Shown here piece after piece: positions 13,626 through 22,525 of a DNA stretch of 22,537 bases (positions are counted from its first letter, which is position 1; each line of letters starts with the position of its first letter). The notes under the pieces were generated by a model. The model searched no databases. It saw only the letters and a program-made list of their open reading frames with translations, and was not told the DNA's origin. The DNA lies in assembly GCA_964534905.1 (NCBI GenBank), contig CAZHPZ010000019.1, forward strand, positions 1 through 22,537, in the 5' to 3' direction. The stretch is from RGIG4608 sp964534905 (GTDB lineage: Bacteria > Bacillota > Clostridia > Oscillospirales > CAG-272). Both the position numbers and the translations under genes were made by a program.

Positions 13626-14704
13626 TCGCACTCCTCCGGTATCTGAGCCTTTGCTTCCTCTTTCTTTATCTCGTCACGGCGAAGCTGACCGCACGAGGCG
13701 TTTATATCCGCGCCGAGCGTTCGGCGAACGGTGGCTCTTATTCCCTTTGATTCAAGCACCTCTGCAAATTTTTTGATATCCGCACGTGCGCTCGTTTTAA
13801 AACCCGTTTCCTTTACGGGGTTTACGGGAATGAGGTTTACGTGTATCGGCATAGTGGTGCTTCTCGTTCTGAGCCTTGAATTGAGCTTTTTGGCAAGAGC
13901 CTCGGCGTCCGACACGCTGTCATTCTCTCCTGCGATGAGCGTATATTCGAACGATATTCTTCTGCCCGTCTTGTTAAAATAAGCACGGCAAGCGTCAAGA
14001 AGCTCGTCCACGCCGTATGCGCGGTTTACGGGCATAATTCTGCTTCTTATCTCGTCATTGCAGGCGTGAAGCGAGATGGAGAGCGTTATCGGAAGATCCT
14101 CATCCGCAAGCCGGTATATCCTGTCCACAAGTCCGCAGGTGGAGAGGGATATATGTCTATATCCGATATTGAGTCCCTCCGGGTGACCTACAAGGCGCAA
14201 AAATTTAACTACATTGTCATAATTATCAAGCGGCTCTCCGATTCCCATCATAACGATGCCGTCTATCCTCTCGCCGATATCTACCTGAGCGGCGATTACC
14301 TGACCGAGAAGCTCGCCCACCTCAAGATCTCTTATCTTTCCGCCTATGGTTGAAGCGCAGAACGCACATCCCATTCGGCAGCCTATCTGGCTCGATATGC
14401 AAATCGTCGTTCCGTGACGGTATTTCATAACAACGCTCTCAACGCAATTTCCGTCGTCCAGCTCAAAAAGGTATTTTACCGTGCCGTCGATTGCCGACAC
14501 GAGCTTGCGGCGCACACGCGGGAGGCTGTATTTTGAATTTTCGAAAAGCTTTTTCTTCGTTGCGCCCGAAACGTTTGTAAGCGTCTCGGGGGATATTCCT
14601 CTGTGCATCGGCGAAAAAATCTGCTTTGCGCGGAATTTCGGCTCACCGAGAGAGAGAAGAAGCTCCTCAAGCTCCTCATAGTTTAAATTCAAAAGATTTT
14701 GCAT
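13622..14704 (-). CDS. rlmN: Dual-specificity rRNA/tRNA adenine-C2 methyltransferase RlmN
   Basis: Radical SAM enzyme that methylates C2 of A2503 in 23S rRNA and A37 in a subset of tRNAs. The 360 residues contain the radical SAM motif CRMGCAFC (Cys 109, 113, 116), the SAM-binding MMGIGEPL (152-159), the LSISLHA strand (208-214), and the methyl-carrying Cys338 in ASCGQL (336-341). AAAGGACG precedes the ATG at 14704. It follows rsmB by 49 nt, putting two rRNA methyltransferases next to each other. The order rsmB-rlmN-prpC-prkC-rsgA is standard for Firmicutes. Confidence 0.97.
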   Translation of the reverse strand: MQNLLNLNYEELEELLLSLGEPKFRAKQIFSPMHRGISPETLTNVSGATKKKLFENSKYSLPRVRRKLVSAIDGTVKYLFELDDGNCVESVVMKYRHGTTICISSQIGCRMGCAFCASTIGGKIRDLEVGELLGQVIAAQVDIGERIDGIVMMGIGEPLDNYDNVVKFLRLVGHPEGLNIGYRHISLSTCGLVDRIYRLADEDLPITLSISLHACNDEIRSRIMPVNRAYGVDELLDACRAYFNKTGRRISFEYTLIAGENDSVSDAEALAKKLNSRLRTRSTTMPIHVNLIPVNPVKETGFKTSARADIKKFAEVLESKGIRATVRRTLGADINASCGQLRRDEIKKEEAKAQIPEECE

Positions 14705-14753
14705 ATCTCGTCCTTTCGATCCTTTTAAGTATCTGTTTTAATGTTAATGTATT

Positions 14754-16094
14754 TCAATATTTTTTTGTAATCCGTGCCATAAAAAATCCGTCCGTTCCGT
14801 GCAAATGAGGAAGCAGGGTTATATATCCCCTGTCTGCCTTGAGCGCTCCGACGGAAAACGGCGCAAGTTCAAACTCGGGGTGATACGAGAGAAATGTCTC
14901 GACATTCTTCTCGTTTTCCTCGGGAAGAATTGTGCAGGTGGAATACACAAGTGTTCCGCCGACACGCAGATATTTTGACACGTTTTCAAGTATATCAAGC
15001 TGAATTTTCGGCAGAGCGGCACAGTCCTCAACGCTCTTATATCTGAGCTCGGGCTTTTTGCCGATAACTCCGAATCCCGAGCAGGGGACGTCGCATATTA
15101 TCCTGTCCGCCGTACCTATAAGTGAGGGAATCTCCTCTCTTGCGTCGTGAGCCTCGGCTTCGATTATCGATATTCCGAGACGTGACGCTCCGCTCTCCAC
15201 AAGGGAAAGCTTGTTTTCGTGTATATCAAAGGAAAGTATTCTTCCTGCGTTATTCATCGTCATCGCCGCACCGAAGCTCTTTGATCCCGGGCAGGCGCAA
15301 ACGTCAAGCACCGTATCGCCCTCGCACGCTCCGAGCGCACGCACGCATATCTGGGACGCTTCGTCCTGAACGGTCGCTCTGCCGTCCGAGAGAGGAGCAA
15401 GCTCGCTCACCGCCGCACCGCCGTATACCGTTATTCCGTCGGGAGAGAAGGTACAGGGACGTGCGTCAAGTCCCGACTCGCAAAGCTCCGCAAGGAGATC
15501 GTCACGGGACGTCTTAAGCGTATTTACACGCAGAGTTATACGGGACGGCTCGTCGCCTATGGCTGCAAGAAGTCTTTCGCACTCGTCCTCTCCGTATGCG
15601 GAAATAAGCGCTGAAGCAAGACTTTCTCCGACAGAGTACCTCACGGAAAGATATTCGGTCTCTCCGTTCTCACGGCTCGGCAGAAACGAATCGGGATCTC
15701 TTCTCGTATAGGCGCGCAAAACGGCGTTTACAAAGCCCTTTGAACGCTTATCCGCAAGGTCGACCGACTCATTGAGTGCGGCAAAGCTCGGTATCTTGTC
15801 CATATAACGAAGCTGATATATTCCCATTCTGAGTATCATTCTCGTTCGTCCCTCTATTTTCGACTCGGGTATTGAGGAAAGCGTCGATATTATACGGTCA
15901 AGGGTTATTTTCTTTTCTATCACGCCGTATGTCAGCGCCGTTACAAGCGCACGGTCTGCGGGCGTCAGGTTATTTCTCTTTATTGCGGTGTCAAGAGCGA
16001 GATTCGAATATCCGCCGCTCTCGCACCGAAGCAATATCTCAAGCGAGACGGCGCGTGCGCCTCTCACTCTCTGAGCGTTATTTTTTTCTTTCAT
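14754..16094 (-). CDS. rsmB: 16S rRNA m5C967 methyltransferase RsmB
   Basis: SAM-dependent cytosine-5 methyltransferase acting on 16S rRNA. At 446 residues it has an N-terminal NusB-like RNA-binding domain (about 10-135, including TALTYGVIEKK and FVNAVLRA) and a C-terminal Rossmann domain. Visible are the SAM motif DVCACPGSKS (264-273; usually D-CAAPGGKT), DVPCSGFG (335-342) with Cys338, and YSTCT (384-388) with the catalytic Cys387. It starts 10 nt after the fmt stop with only a weak GAAG ribosome binding site, so translation probably depends on fmt. Confidence 0.95.
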   Translation of the reverse strand: MKEKNNAQRVRGARAVSLEILLRCESGGYSNLALDTAIKRNNLTPADRALVTALTYGVIEKKITLDRIISTLSSIPESKIEGRTRMILRMGIYQLRYMDKIPSFAALNESVDLADKRSKGFVNAVLRAYTRRDPDSFLPSRENGETEYLSVRYSVGESLASALISAYGEDECERLLAAIGDEPSRITLRVNTLKTSRDDLLAELCESGLDARPCTFSPDGITVYGGAAVSELAPLSDGRATVQDEASQICVRALGACEGDTVLDVCACPGSKSFGAAMTMNNAGRILSFDIHENKLSLVESGASRLGISIIEAEAHDAREEIPSLIGTADRIICDVPCSGFGVIGKKPELRYKSVEDCAALPKIQLDILENVSKYLRVGGTLVYSTCTILPEENEKNVETFLSYHPEFELAPFSVGALKADRGYITLLPHLHGTDGFFMARITKKY

Positions 16095-16104
16095 ACTTCA
16101 ATAA

Positions 16105-17040
16105 TCAGCGGAGCACATCGCCCTCGGCTATCTTTCTGCCTCTGACGAAATCAGCCGCACTCATTCTTCCCTTGCCCTCCGGCAAAAGCTTCAGAATATT
16201 CACGGATCCGCGCGCACACGCAACTCTTATTTTTCCGCCGTCGGTCGAAAGCACCTGTCCTGCGTTTTCGTTCACACTCTCACGCTCGCATATTTCGCTC
16301 TCGACTATCTTAAGCAGCTTTCCGTCGGGTGTGTGTGTGAACGCAAGCGGCATGGGAGAGAGACCTCTGATAAGGTTATGCACGGTATCGCAGTCCGCAC
16401 CGAAGCGTATCAGGCAATCCTCCTTGGTTATCTTGGACGTATGTGTTGCAAGCGAATGATCCTGCGGGGTAGGCGTTATCTCCCCTCTCTCAAGACCTTC
16501 GACTGTCTTTATGAGCAGCTCCGCACCGAGCACGCCGAGACGGTCGTGTATTATTTCGAAATTATCGTTTTCGTTAATGGGGCACTCAGCACGCAAAAGC
16601 ATATCGCCCGTGTCAAGTCCCTCTGCCATAAACATTGTTGTGATTCCCGTGACCTTTTTGCCGTCGATTATAGCTCTCTGCATGGGAGATGCACCCCTGT
16701 ATTCGGGAAGAAGAGAGCCGTGAACATTGATACAGCCGTACCTCGGATATTCAAGAACCGAGGGGGGCAATATTTTTCCGTAAGCGACCACCGCAATAAG
16801 CTCGGGGGATAGCGACGCAAGCGTTTGCGCAAATTCCTCTCCTCTGAGTGTCGCGGGCTGGAATACGGGTATTCCGCGCTCTTGTGCGTAGACCTTTACG
16901 GGAGGAGGCGTGAGTGTGTATCTTCTGCCCTTCGGCTTATCGGGCTGAGTTACAACGCCGACAACGTCATATCCGCTCTCACAGAGAGCCTTAAGCGAGA
17001 AAAGGGCGAAATCGGGTGTGCCCATAAAAAGTATCTTCAT
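16105..17040 (-). CDS. fmt: Methionyl-tRNA formyltransferase
   Basis: Formylates Met-tRNA(fMet) using 10-formyl-tetrahydrofolate, which is needed for initiation. The 311 residues show the Rossmann start MKILFMGTPDFA, the folate/catalytic segment NVHGSLLPEYRGASPMQRAI (105-124) with Asn105 and His107, and GLDTGD (141-146) with Asp143; together these form the catalytic triad. A C-terminal OB-like tRNA-binding domain follows (about 205-311). GAGGAG precedes the ATG at 17040. It is 23 nt after def, the enzyme that removes the formyl group again. Confidence 0.97.
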   Translation of the reverse strand: MKILFMGTPDFALFSLKALCESGYDVVGVVTQPDKPKGRRYTLTPPPVKVYAQERGIPVFQPATLRGEEFAQTLASLSPELIAVVAYGKILPPSVLEYPRYGCINVHGSLLPEYRGASPMQRAIIDGKKVTGITTMFMAEGLDTGDMLLRAECPINENDNFEIIHDRLGVLGAELLIKTVEGLERGEITPTPQDHSLATHTSKITKEDCLIRFGADCDTVHNLIRGLSPMPLAFTHTPDGKLLKIVESEICERESVNENAGQVLSTDGGKIRVACARGSVNILKLLPEGKGRMSAADFVRGRKIAEGDVLR

Positions 17041-17063
17041 ATATGCTTATCTCCTCGATGGAA

Positions 17064-17531
17064 TTATTGCTCTGCGGGCACGGTTTCGATATCCGTTGCT
17101 ATATCCGTATAGAGCTTGCCGTCAAGATGGTCTATCTCATGGCAGAACGCACGCGCTAAAAATTCGGACGCGGTGATTTCCACTTCCTCGCCGTATCTGT
17201 TCGTCGCACGAACGGTAACGTGCATCGGGCGCTTGACCGTTCCCCACTTATTGGGCACGGAAAGACAGCCCTCTGTTCCGACCTGCTCGCCTGCGTATGC
17301 GATGATTTTCGGATTTATAAGCTCATAGAGCTGTCCCTCCTCAACCTCGACGACCGCAATGCGGCGTAAAATTCCGACCTGGGGTGCGGCAAGTCCGACG
17401 CCGTTTGCCTCTCTCATAGTCTGCGCCATATCGTCAAGAAGTCGGAGTATCTTGGGCGTTATCTCATCAACGGGACGGCATCTCTTGCGGAGAACGTCGT
17501 CACCGACCTTTACTATATTCAATCTTGCCAT
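17064..17531 (-). CDS. def: Peptide deformylase
   Basis: Metalloprotease that removes the N-formyl group from new proteins at the ribosome exit. The 155 residues carry the three signature motifs: GVGLAAPQVG (44-53), EGCLS (87-91) with the metal-binding Cys89, and HEIDHLDG (131-138) with His131, Glu132 and His135. The short length and sequence fit a type 1 enzyme. AAAGGA lies 9 nt before the ATG at 17531. It sits 26 nt after priA and 23 nt before fmt. Confidence 0.97.
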   Translation of the reverse strand: MARLNIVKVGDDVLRKRCRPVDEITPKILRLLDDMAQTMREANGVGLAAPQVGILRRIAVVEVEEGQLYELINPKIIAYAGEQVGTEGCLSVPNKWGTVKRPMHVTVRATNRYGEEVEITASEFLARAFCHEIDHLDGKLYTDIATDIETVPAEQ

Positions 17532-17557
17532 TTTTACATATCCTTTCGCATTGAAAT

Positions 17558-20038
17558 TTATATTGACGTCGGGTTGAGATCTACGGAGAGCGTCGGCTCG
17601 TTCTTCTTGCGCTTTCCGAAATCTCTGTATATTCCCGCAAGCATAGCCCGACTTGCTCGGTTGAGCTTACACTTGATAACCATTCTGAGTCTGTATTTGC
17701 CGTCCGCCTTATACACCGGTGCCTCAAAGGGACCGTAGCACACTATCGGCGCGCCGGGGATCTCCTTTTCTATCCTGTCCCGGAGCATATCGGACAGTGC
17801 CGCCGCGTCCTTCATAACCGCGCTCTCCGACGTACCGGAGACCGTCAGCACCGCAATATCGCAAAACGGCGGATAGCGGAGCAGCTTACGTGAGCTTATC
17901 TCGTTCTCGTAGAACGCCTCGTAGTTTTGCGTTGAGGCAAGCTCTATTATATCGTTATCCGGATCCGTCGTCTGAATCAGCGCCAAGCCGTGCTTTCCGC
18001 TGCGTCCCGCACGTCCGATGACCTGCGTGAGCATTGAAAACGTTCTTTCATTGGCTCTGAAATCGTTCAGATAGAGCGAGGCGTCCGCATTAAGCACGCC
18101 GACGAGCGTGACATTCGGAAAATCATGTCCCTTAGTCACCATTTGCGTGCCGAGCAGTATCTGCGCCCTCTGCGCTCTGAACTCGCCGAGCATCTTATCA
18201 TATGAATTTTTAGACGAAACGGTATCCGTATCCATTCTTATTATTTTCGCATTCGGATAAAGCTCCGAAAGCTGTCTTTGAGCAAGCTGTATTCCGACGC
18301 CCACGGGCTTTATGTGTGTGCCGTTGCACTCGGGACATTTCTCGGGTATCTCCATTCGCTTTCCGCAGGTATGGCAGACAAGCTCTCCGATGCGGTATAT
18401 CCTATCCGTATGATAGGTCATTGAGACGGAGCAATTCGGGCATTTGATCGGTACTCCACACGACATACACGAAACGTAATTATGATATCCGCGTCTGTTT
18501 AGGAAGAGTATCGCCTGCTCCCCTCTGTGCATAGTCGCTCCGAGCTCGTCGACAAGCGCTCCCGAAAGCGTTCCGATATTTCCCGCTCTTAGCTCGGGAC
18601 GCATATCGACAACTCTTACCTCGGGCAGCCTTGCGTTTCCGTACCGCTCCTTAAGCTTTATCAGCGTATACACGCCGTCCGATGCCTTTTTATAGCTTTC
18701 GATCGACGGTGTTGCCGAGGCAAGCAGCATAAGCGCGCCGTTCTTCGCACATCTGAAGCGTGCGATGTCCCTTGCGTGATACTTCGGATTGTTCTCCGAT
18801 TTATAGGTATGCTCCTGCTCCTCGTCTATTATCACAAGACCGAGATCTCTGACAGGCGCGAACACGGCGCTTCTCGTTCCTATAACGAGATCCGCCTCTC
18901 CCCTCTTTATACGCATATATGCGTCAAGACGTTCGCCCGCGGAAAGAGACGAATGTATTATCGCAACCCTTGAGCCGTAGCGTGAGCAAAAGATATCAAC
19001 GGTCTGCGGCGTAAGAGATATCTCGGGTATGAGCATTATAACGCCCTTGCCGCGAAGCAGCGCATGGTCGATGAGTCTCATCATCACCGCCGTTTTTCCG
19101 CTTCCCGTAACTCCGTGGAGCAGAGCTGCGGCAGGCTCGTTCTTCTCGAAAAGCGCACGCAGGGTGCAGAACGCGTCCCATTGGTCACCCGAGAGCAAAA
19201 GTTCTGCGGCGTTGTTCGGGCGTTCCCTATCCCCGTAGGGATTTCTGTATACGCTCTCGATCTCCTTTTCGATATATCCCTTTTTTACAAGTGCCGATAT
19301 TTGCGCGTCGGTCACACCGAGCTCGCTCCTTATGTCCTCGCCGCTCATTCTCTCTCTCAGGGAAAGCAAAGACAGGATCGCCATATGTCCGTCCGAGCGG
19401 AGCTTCGAAAATCCCTCAACGCTCTCTCCAGTTCCGAGAAGCGAGGCAAGTTCGCCGTCGTCTATCGCCAGAGAATAATAATTTTTCTTCTTTCCGACAG
19501 CTCTGTTCTTAACGGTAAATTCCTTTTTTATAAAGCCCTCCGTGAGAAGCTCCCGGATTGCGGCATATGCCGACGAGCCGAGCATCTCCGTCGCCTCTGC
19601 GACGGTAATACGTCCCCTGTCCTCGATATAAGCGAGAAGCTCGCCGTATCTTCCGAGATAAGGCTCGTCCGACTCCAATATGCTGTAATATGTGATTATC
19701 TGCGAAAGAGCGCCCGACGGCACCATTGCGTGAACGGCGTCACCCACGGTACAGAGCGTCTGCTCCTTCATAAATTTGCAAAGACCGAGCTCCTCCTCGC
19801 CGAAGAATATCTCCTCGGAAGCAAGCGAAAGCACGGATTTTGTCTTTACGCTCGGGGGCGGGCAGCAGTCCTCGGTAACAAGCCCTATCTGCGTTTTGTT
19901 CGAATTTCCGAACGGAACGACGACAAAGGCGCCTCTGACAGCTACCTCGGAAAGCCCGTGCGGCACAAAATACGTAAAAGGCGTATCTATGCAATACGGA
20001 TTATTCAGAAGATGTATCTTAACGTATCTGTTCTCCAC
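17558..20038 (-). CDS. priA: Primosomal protein N' (PriA), replication restart helicase
   Basis: DNA helicase that reloads the replisome at collapsed forks. The 826 residues include the N-terminal 3'-DNA-end-binding domain (1-110) and a winged-helix-like region (about 130-265). The helicase core has GVTGSGKT (309-316), DEEQEHTYKSE (405-415), SATPS (441-445) and, towards the C-terminus, VIGRAGRSG. A zinc region has eight Cys (524, 527, 533, 536, 555, 558, 568, 571). The helicase motif II reads DEEQ rather than DEEH, seen also in relatives from memory. The GTG start at 20038 is supported by AGGAGG (20047-20052) 8 nt upstream. There are 62 nt between rpoZ and priA. Confidence 0.96.
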   Translation of the reverse strand: MENRYVKIHLLNNPYCIDTPFTYFVPHGLSEVAVRGAFVVVPFGNSNKTQIGLVTEDCCPPPSVKTKSVLSLASEEIFFGEEELGLCKFMKEQTLCTVGDAVHAMVPSGALSQIITYYSILESDEPYLGRYGELLAYIEDRGRITVAEATEMLGSSAYAAIRELLTEGFIKKEFTVKNRAVGKKKNYYSLAIDDGELASLLGTGESVEGFSKLRSDGHMAILSLLSLRERMSGEDIRSELGVTDAQISALVKKGYIEKEIESVYRNPYGDRERPNNAAELLLSGDQWDAFCTLRALFEKNEPAAALLHGVTGSGKTAVMMRLIDHALLRGKGVIMLIPEISLTPQTVDIFCSRYGSRVAIIHSSLSAGERLDAYMRIKRGEADLVIGTRSAVFAPVRDLGLVIIDEEQEHTYKSENNPKYHARDIARFRCAKNGALMLLASATPSIESYKKASDGVYTLIKLKERYGNARLPEVRVVDMRPELRAGNIGTLSGALVDELGATMHRGEQAILFLNRRGYHNYVSCMSCGVPIKCPNCSVSMTYHTDRIYRIGELVCHTCGKRMEIPEKCPECNGTHIKPVGVGIQLAQRQLSELYPNAKIIRMDTDTVSSKNSYDKMLGEFRAQRAQILLGTQMVTKGHDFPNVTLVGVLNADASLYLNDFRANERTFSMLTQVIGRAGRSGKHGLALIQTTDPDNDIIELASTQNYEAFYENEISSRKLLRYPPFCDIAVLTVSGTSESAVMKDAAALSDMLRDRIEKEIPGAPIVCYGPFEAPVYKADGKYRLRMVIKCKLNRASRAMLAGIYRDFGKRKKNEPTLSVDLNPTSI

Positions 20039-20100
20039 AGGGCTGCCCTCCTCTCTAAACGATTGGCGGAGAATATTCTCCGCCGTCGTTACATTACAAA

Positions 20101-20454
20101 TTATTCCTCGTCTGCCGTCTCGGCGGTCTCCTCAACGCTCTCCTCCGACTCCTCGGAAGTCTCCTCCGTTGCCTCAACGTCGGTCTCTGCGCCATCCTCG
20201 CGGTAGATCTCGTATCTGCCGTCATAGAAGCGGTCGATGGCGTTCTTTATCGCCTTTTCGTCCTTGAGGTCCTGATCGATCATATTCATAAGGTTGCGGT
20301 CGCTGTCCTTATTGCCGGTCATTGACTTTTCGGCCTCGTCTCTCTGTCTTACGTATTCGTCCGTAAGTATACGAGCGCACTTTGCGGTTGCGAGAGTAAG
20401 CTCGTAGCGGTTAAATTCGTCCTTTGAAAGTTCCTTTATGGTTGGGTGAAGCAT
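20101..20454 (-). CDS. rpoZ: RNA polymerase omega subunit
   Basis: Small subunit that helps fold and hold beta-prime in RNA polymerase. The 117 residues contain NRYELTLATAKCARILTDEY (15-34) and later EKAIKNAIDRFYDGRYEI, the omega core. A very acidic tail (about 85-117: Glu, Asp, Thr, Ser) has no counterpart in most short Firmicutes omegas. AAGGAG lies 9 nt before the ATG at 20454. Position between gmk and priA is the usual one. Confidence 0.95.
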   Translation of the reverse strand: MLHPTIKELSKDEFNRYELTLATAKCARILTDEYVRQRDEAEKSMTGNKDSDRNLMNMIDQDLKDEKAIKNAIDRFYDGRYEIYREDGAETDVEATEETSEESEESVEETAETADEE

Positions 20455-20486
20455 TTTTATATTCTCCTTAAAAATTTAATAAGTAA

Positions 20487-21095
20487 TTAATTTGCAAAAT
20501 ATTTTTCCGCAGCGTCGGGCATACGGTGACGCGCGTGCTTTTCCGCACGGACGATAGCCTTGATGTCGTCTGCGGCGACGGAGCTTCCGCCGTTGTAATT
20601 GTATACTATGTAGTCATAAGCGTCAAGCTGTGCGATCTCTCTCTTCGCCTTTTCAAGTCGCGCCTGAATGACCTCCTCGGTCTCCGTTCCTCTTCCGCGA
20701 AGTCTTTCCTCCTGAATTGCAAACGTCGGGGGAATGAGCATAATGAGCACTGCGTCGGGGAAGATCTTCTTTACGTTCTTCGCACCGTCGCACTCTATCT
20801 CAAGAATGAGATTGCGTCCGCTCTCAAGCACCGCAAGCGTTTCACGCAGGGGCGTTCCGTAATAATTTCCGCAATATGTCGTATATTCGAGAAAACCGCC
20901 CTCGCTTATCCTGCGCTCAAATTCGGCACGGTCGATAAAGTGATAATTAACGCCGTTTTTCTCGCCCGGGCGCGGCGCACGTGTTGTTGCGGAAACGGAA
21001 AAAACAAAATCTCCCGTCGCAACAAGCTGTGAATTGACAGTTCCCTTGCCGCTTCCCGCAGGTCCGGAAACAACTATCAAAAGTCCCTTGTTCAT
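20487..21095 (-). CDS. gmk: Guanylate kinase
   Basis: Phosphorylates GMP to GDP with ATP; it supplies GTP and dGTP and limits alarmone levels. The 202 residues are normal length: P-loop SGPAGSGKGTV (10-20), GMP-binding SVSATTRAPRPGEKNGVNYHF (33-53), EYTTYCGNYYGTP and a lid RLRGRGTET. The ATG at 21095 overlaps the remA stop as ATGA. Confidence 0.97.
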   Translation of the reverse strand: MNKGLLIVVSGPAGSGKGTVNSQLVATGDFVFSVSATTRAPRPGEKNGVNYHFIDRAEFERRISEGGFLEYTTYCGNYYGTPLRETLAVLESGRNLILEIECDGAKNVKKIFPDAVLIMLIPPTFAIQEERLRGRGTETEEVIQARLEKAKREIAQLDAYDYIVYNYNGGSSVAADDIKAIVRAEKHARHRMPDAAEKYFAN

Positions 21096-21367
21096 TCCTC
21101 TTCCTCCTCGGTGTCCTCTTCCTCGTCATAAGACGTATCGTCCATTCTGTTTGCTATCGTTTCGGCTACTATCGCCGAGAGTATTACGTGCTCGGAGTCC
21201 GTAATGATAACGCTTCTCGTGCGTCTGCCGCAGGAAACGTCGATCGTTCTTCCGCTCTCCTTTGCATCTTGGACAAGTCTCTTTATCGGTGCGGAATCGG
21301 GGCTTGCTATCGCAACTATCCTCTCCACCGCAACCATATTTCCAAAGCCTATATTAATAAATTTCAT
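21092..21367 (-). CDS. remA: RemA-family DNA-binding regulator (DUF370)
   Basis: In B. subtilis RemA is a ring-forming DNA-binding protein that activates matrix (eps, tapA) and osmoprotection genes. The 91 residues match closely: FINIGFGNMVAVERIVAI (3-20), SPDSAPIKRLVQDAKESG, then GRRTRSVIITDSEHVILSAI. An acidic C-terminus of about a dozen Asp/Glu residues (YDEEEDTEEEEE) is added. GAGGAC is 6 nt before the ATG. It lies 17 nt after yicC and overlaps gmk; the yicC-remA-gmk-rpoZ order is conserved in Firmicutes. Confidence 0.95.
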   Translation of the reverse strand: MKFINIGFGNMVAVERIVAIASPDSAPIKRLVQDAKESGRTIDVSCGRRTRSVIITDSEHVILSAIVAETIANRMDDTSYDEEEDTEEEEE

Positions 21368-21384
21368 AAGATGTCCTCGCTCGC

Positions 21385-22272
21385 TTATTCGATGTTCTGT
21401 ATCTGCTCTCTTATCTTTTCAAGCTCGCACTTGATATCAACAACAACGTGTGCGATGTCGGAATCTGAGCATTTCGAGCCTATCGTGTTCGTTTCGCGGT
21501 TCATCTCCTGCATAAGGAAGTCAAGCTTACGTCCCGCGGGCTCGCCGGACGAAAGTATGTCCTCGAACGCCTTGAAATGTGAGCGAAGTCTTACTATCTC
21601 CTCGTCTACCGCCACCTTGTCCGCAAATATCGCACACTCCGTGAGAATGCGGTTCTCGTCAAGCGTAACTCTATTATCGGAAAGTACCGCACGAAGCTTT
21701 TCCTCAAGGCGTGAGCGGTAAGAGCCTATGCTCTGCTCACTGTGAGTCTCCACCGTGTCGACCATTGCCTTTATTCCGTCAACCTTGGCTCGAAGATCCG
21801 CCTCGATATTGGCGCCCTCTCTCTCACGCGCGGTAATAAAGCGTTCTATTGCGACGTCAAGCACACCGGACACATCGATCCAATCCTGCTCCTCGTCCTC
21901 CTCGGGCTTGCTGACCGTGAAAACGTTGGGATCACGCTGAAGCGTTGCGACCGTGATATCTCCCGCAAGCGAAAGCTTATCCTTAAGCTGAAGAAGCGCA
22001 TCGTAATACGCCCTTGCATACTGCTCGTTAAGAGTGATTGCGACGTCAGTGCCGCCGACGGACTCAATGCCTATCGAAACCTCTACCTTGCCTCGACTGA
22101 CGCCGTGGGACTGAAGATAGGGCTTTATTTTTTCTTCAAGAAAAAAATAGCTTCTCGGCAAACGTGTCGAGCAGTCGAAATATCTGTTATTGACGCTCTT
22201 TATCTCAACCGTGATATTTTTTCCGTTAACGCACTCGGTGTGTCTGCCGAATGCGGTCATACTTTTTATCAT
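21385..22272 (-). CDS. yicC: YicC-family endoribonuclease-like protein
   Basis: YicC proteins are ribonucleases; the E. coli member is implicated in small-RNA turnover, but the Firmicutes role is open. With the ATG at 22272 there are 295 residues: MIKSMTAFGR at the N-terminus, the EIKSVNNRYFD segment (about 23-33), and a C-terminal DUF1732-like end (RRLRSHFKAF-type helix, GRKLDFLMQEMNRETNTIGSK, then a final KIREQIQNIE). The frame extends 15 codons upstream to 22317, but the conserved start MIKSMTAFGR and AAAGGA at a good distance select 22272; 22317 also lies inside the likely promoter/leader. First gene of the long operon. Confidence 0.95.
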   Translation of the reverse strand: MIKSMTAFGRHTECVNGKNITVEIKSVNNRYFDCSTRLPRSYFFLEEKIKPYLQSHGVSRGKVEVSIGIESVGGTDVAITLNEQYARAYYDALLQLKDKLSLAGDITVATLQRDPNVFTVSKPEEDEEQDWIDVSGVLDVAIERFITAREREGANIEADLRAKVDGIKAMVDTVETHSEQSIGSYRSRLEEKLRAVLSDNRVTLDENRILTECAIFADKVAVDEEIVRLRSHFKAFEDILSSGEPAGRKLDFLMQEMNRETNTIGSKCSDSDIAHVVVDIKCELEKIREQIQNIE

Positions 22273-22320
22273 ATATGCTTTTCCTTTGCGATTTAGAAAA
22301 TAAAAATATATATTCATTTT

Positions 22321-22349
22321 ATTTTAATACATTCTGCCCGATTTGTCAA
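22321..22349 (-). promoter_or_regulatory. Sigma-A promoter of the yicC-rsgA operon
   Basis: Minus strand TTGACA (22344-22349), 17-nt spacer, TAAAAT (22321-22326): near-consensus. The start site falls about 40 nt upstream of the yicC ATG. I see no comparable promoter or terminator inside the following 11.7 kb of tightly packed genes. Confidence 0.88.
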
Positions 22350-22452
22350 CTCTTTTTTCAATATTATATTATATATTCGGCTTTTCGTGCTTCAATTTTG
22401 CCCGGAAATGAAAAAAAATACCGAAAATCAAGAAAAAATATATAAAAAGCTA

Positions 22453-22481
22453 TTGCAAAATAAAGAAAAATGTTTTATAAT
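22453..22481 (+). promoter_or_regulatory. Sigma-A promoter of the divergent plus-strand gene
   Basis: TTGCAA (22453-22458), 17-nt spacer, TATAAT (22476-22481) on the plus strand, about 45 nt before the ATG at 22526. Back-to-back with the yicC promoter, about 100 nt apart. Confidence 0.8.
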
Positions 22482-22525
22482 AAATTGTAAAACTATGCGA
22501 AACAGCATTATGGAGGTATAATATT

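Noticed and set aside
19064..20206. Plus-strand open frame of 380 codons opposite priA and rpoZ
   Set aside because: It spans two real genes in antisense and shows no recognisable domain or start signal.
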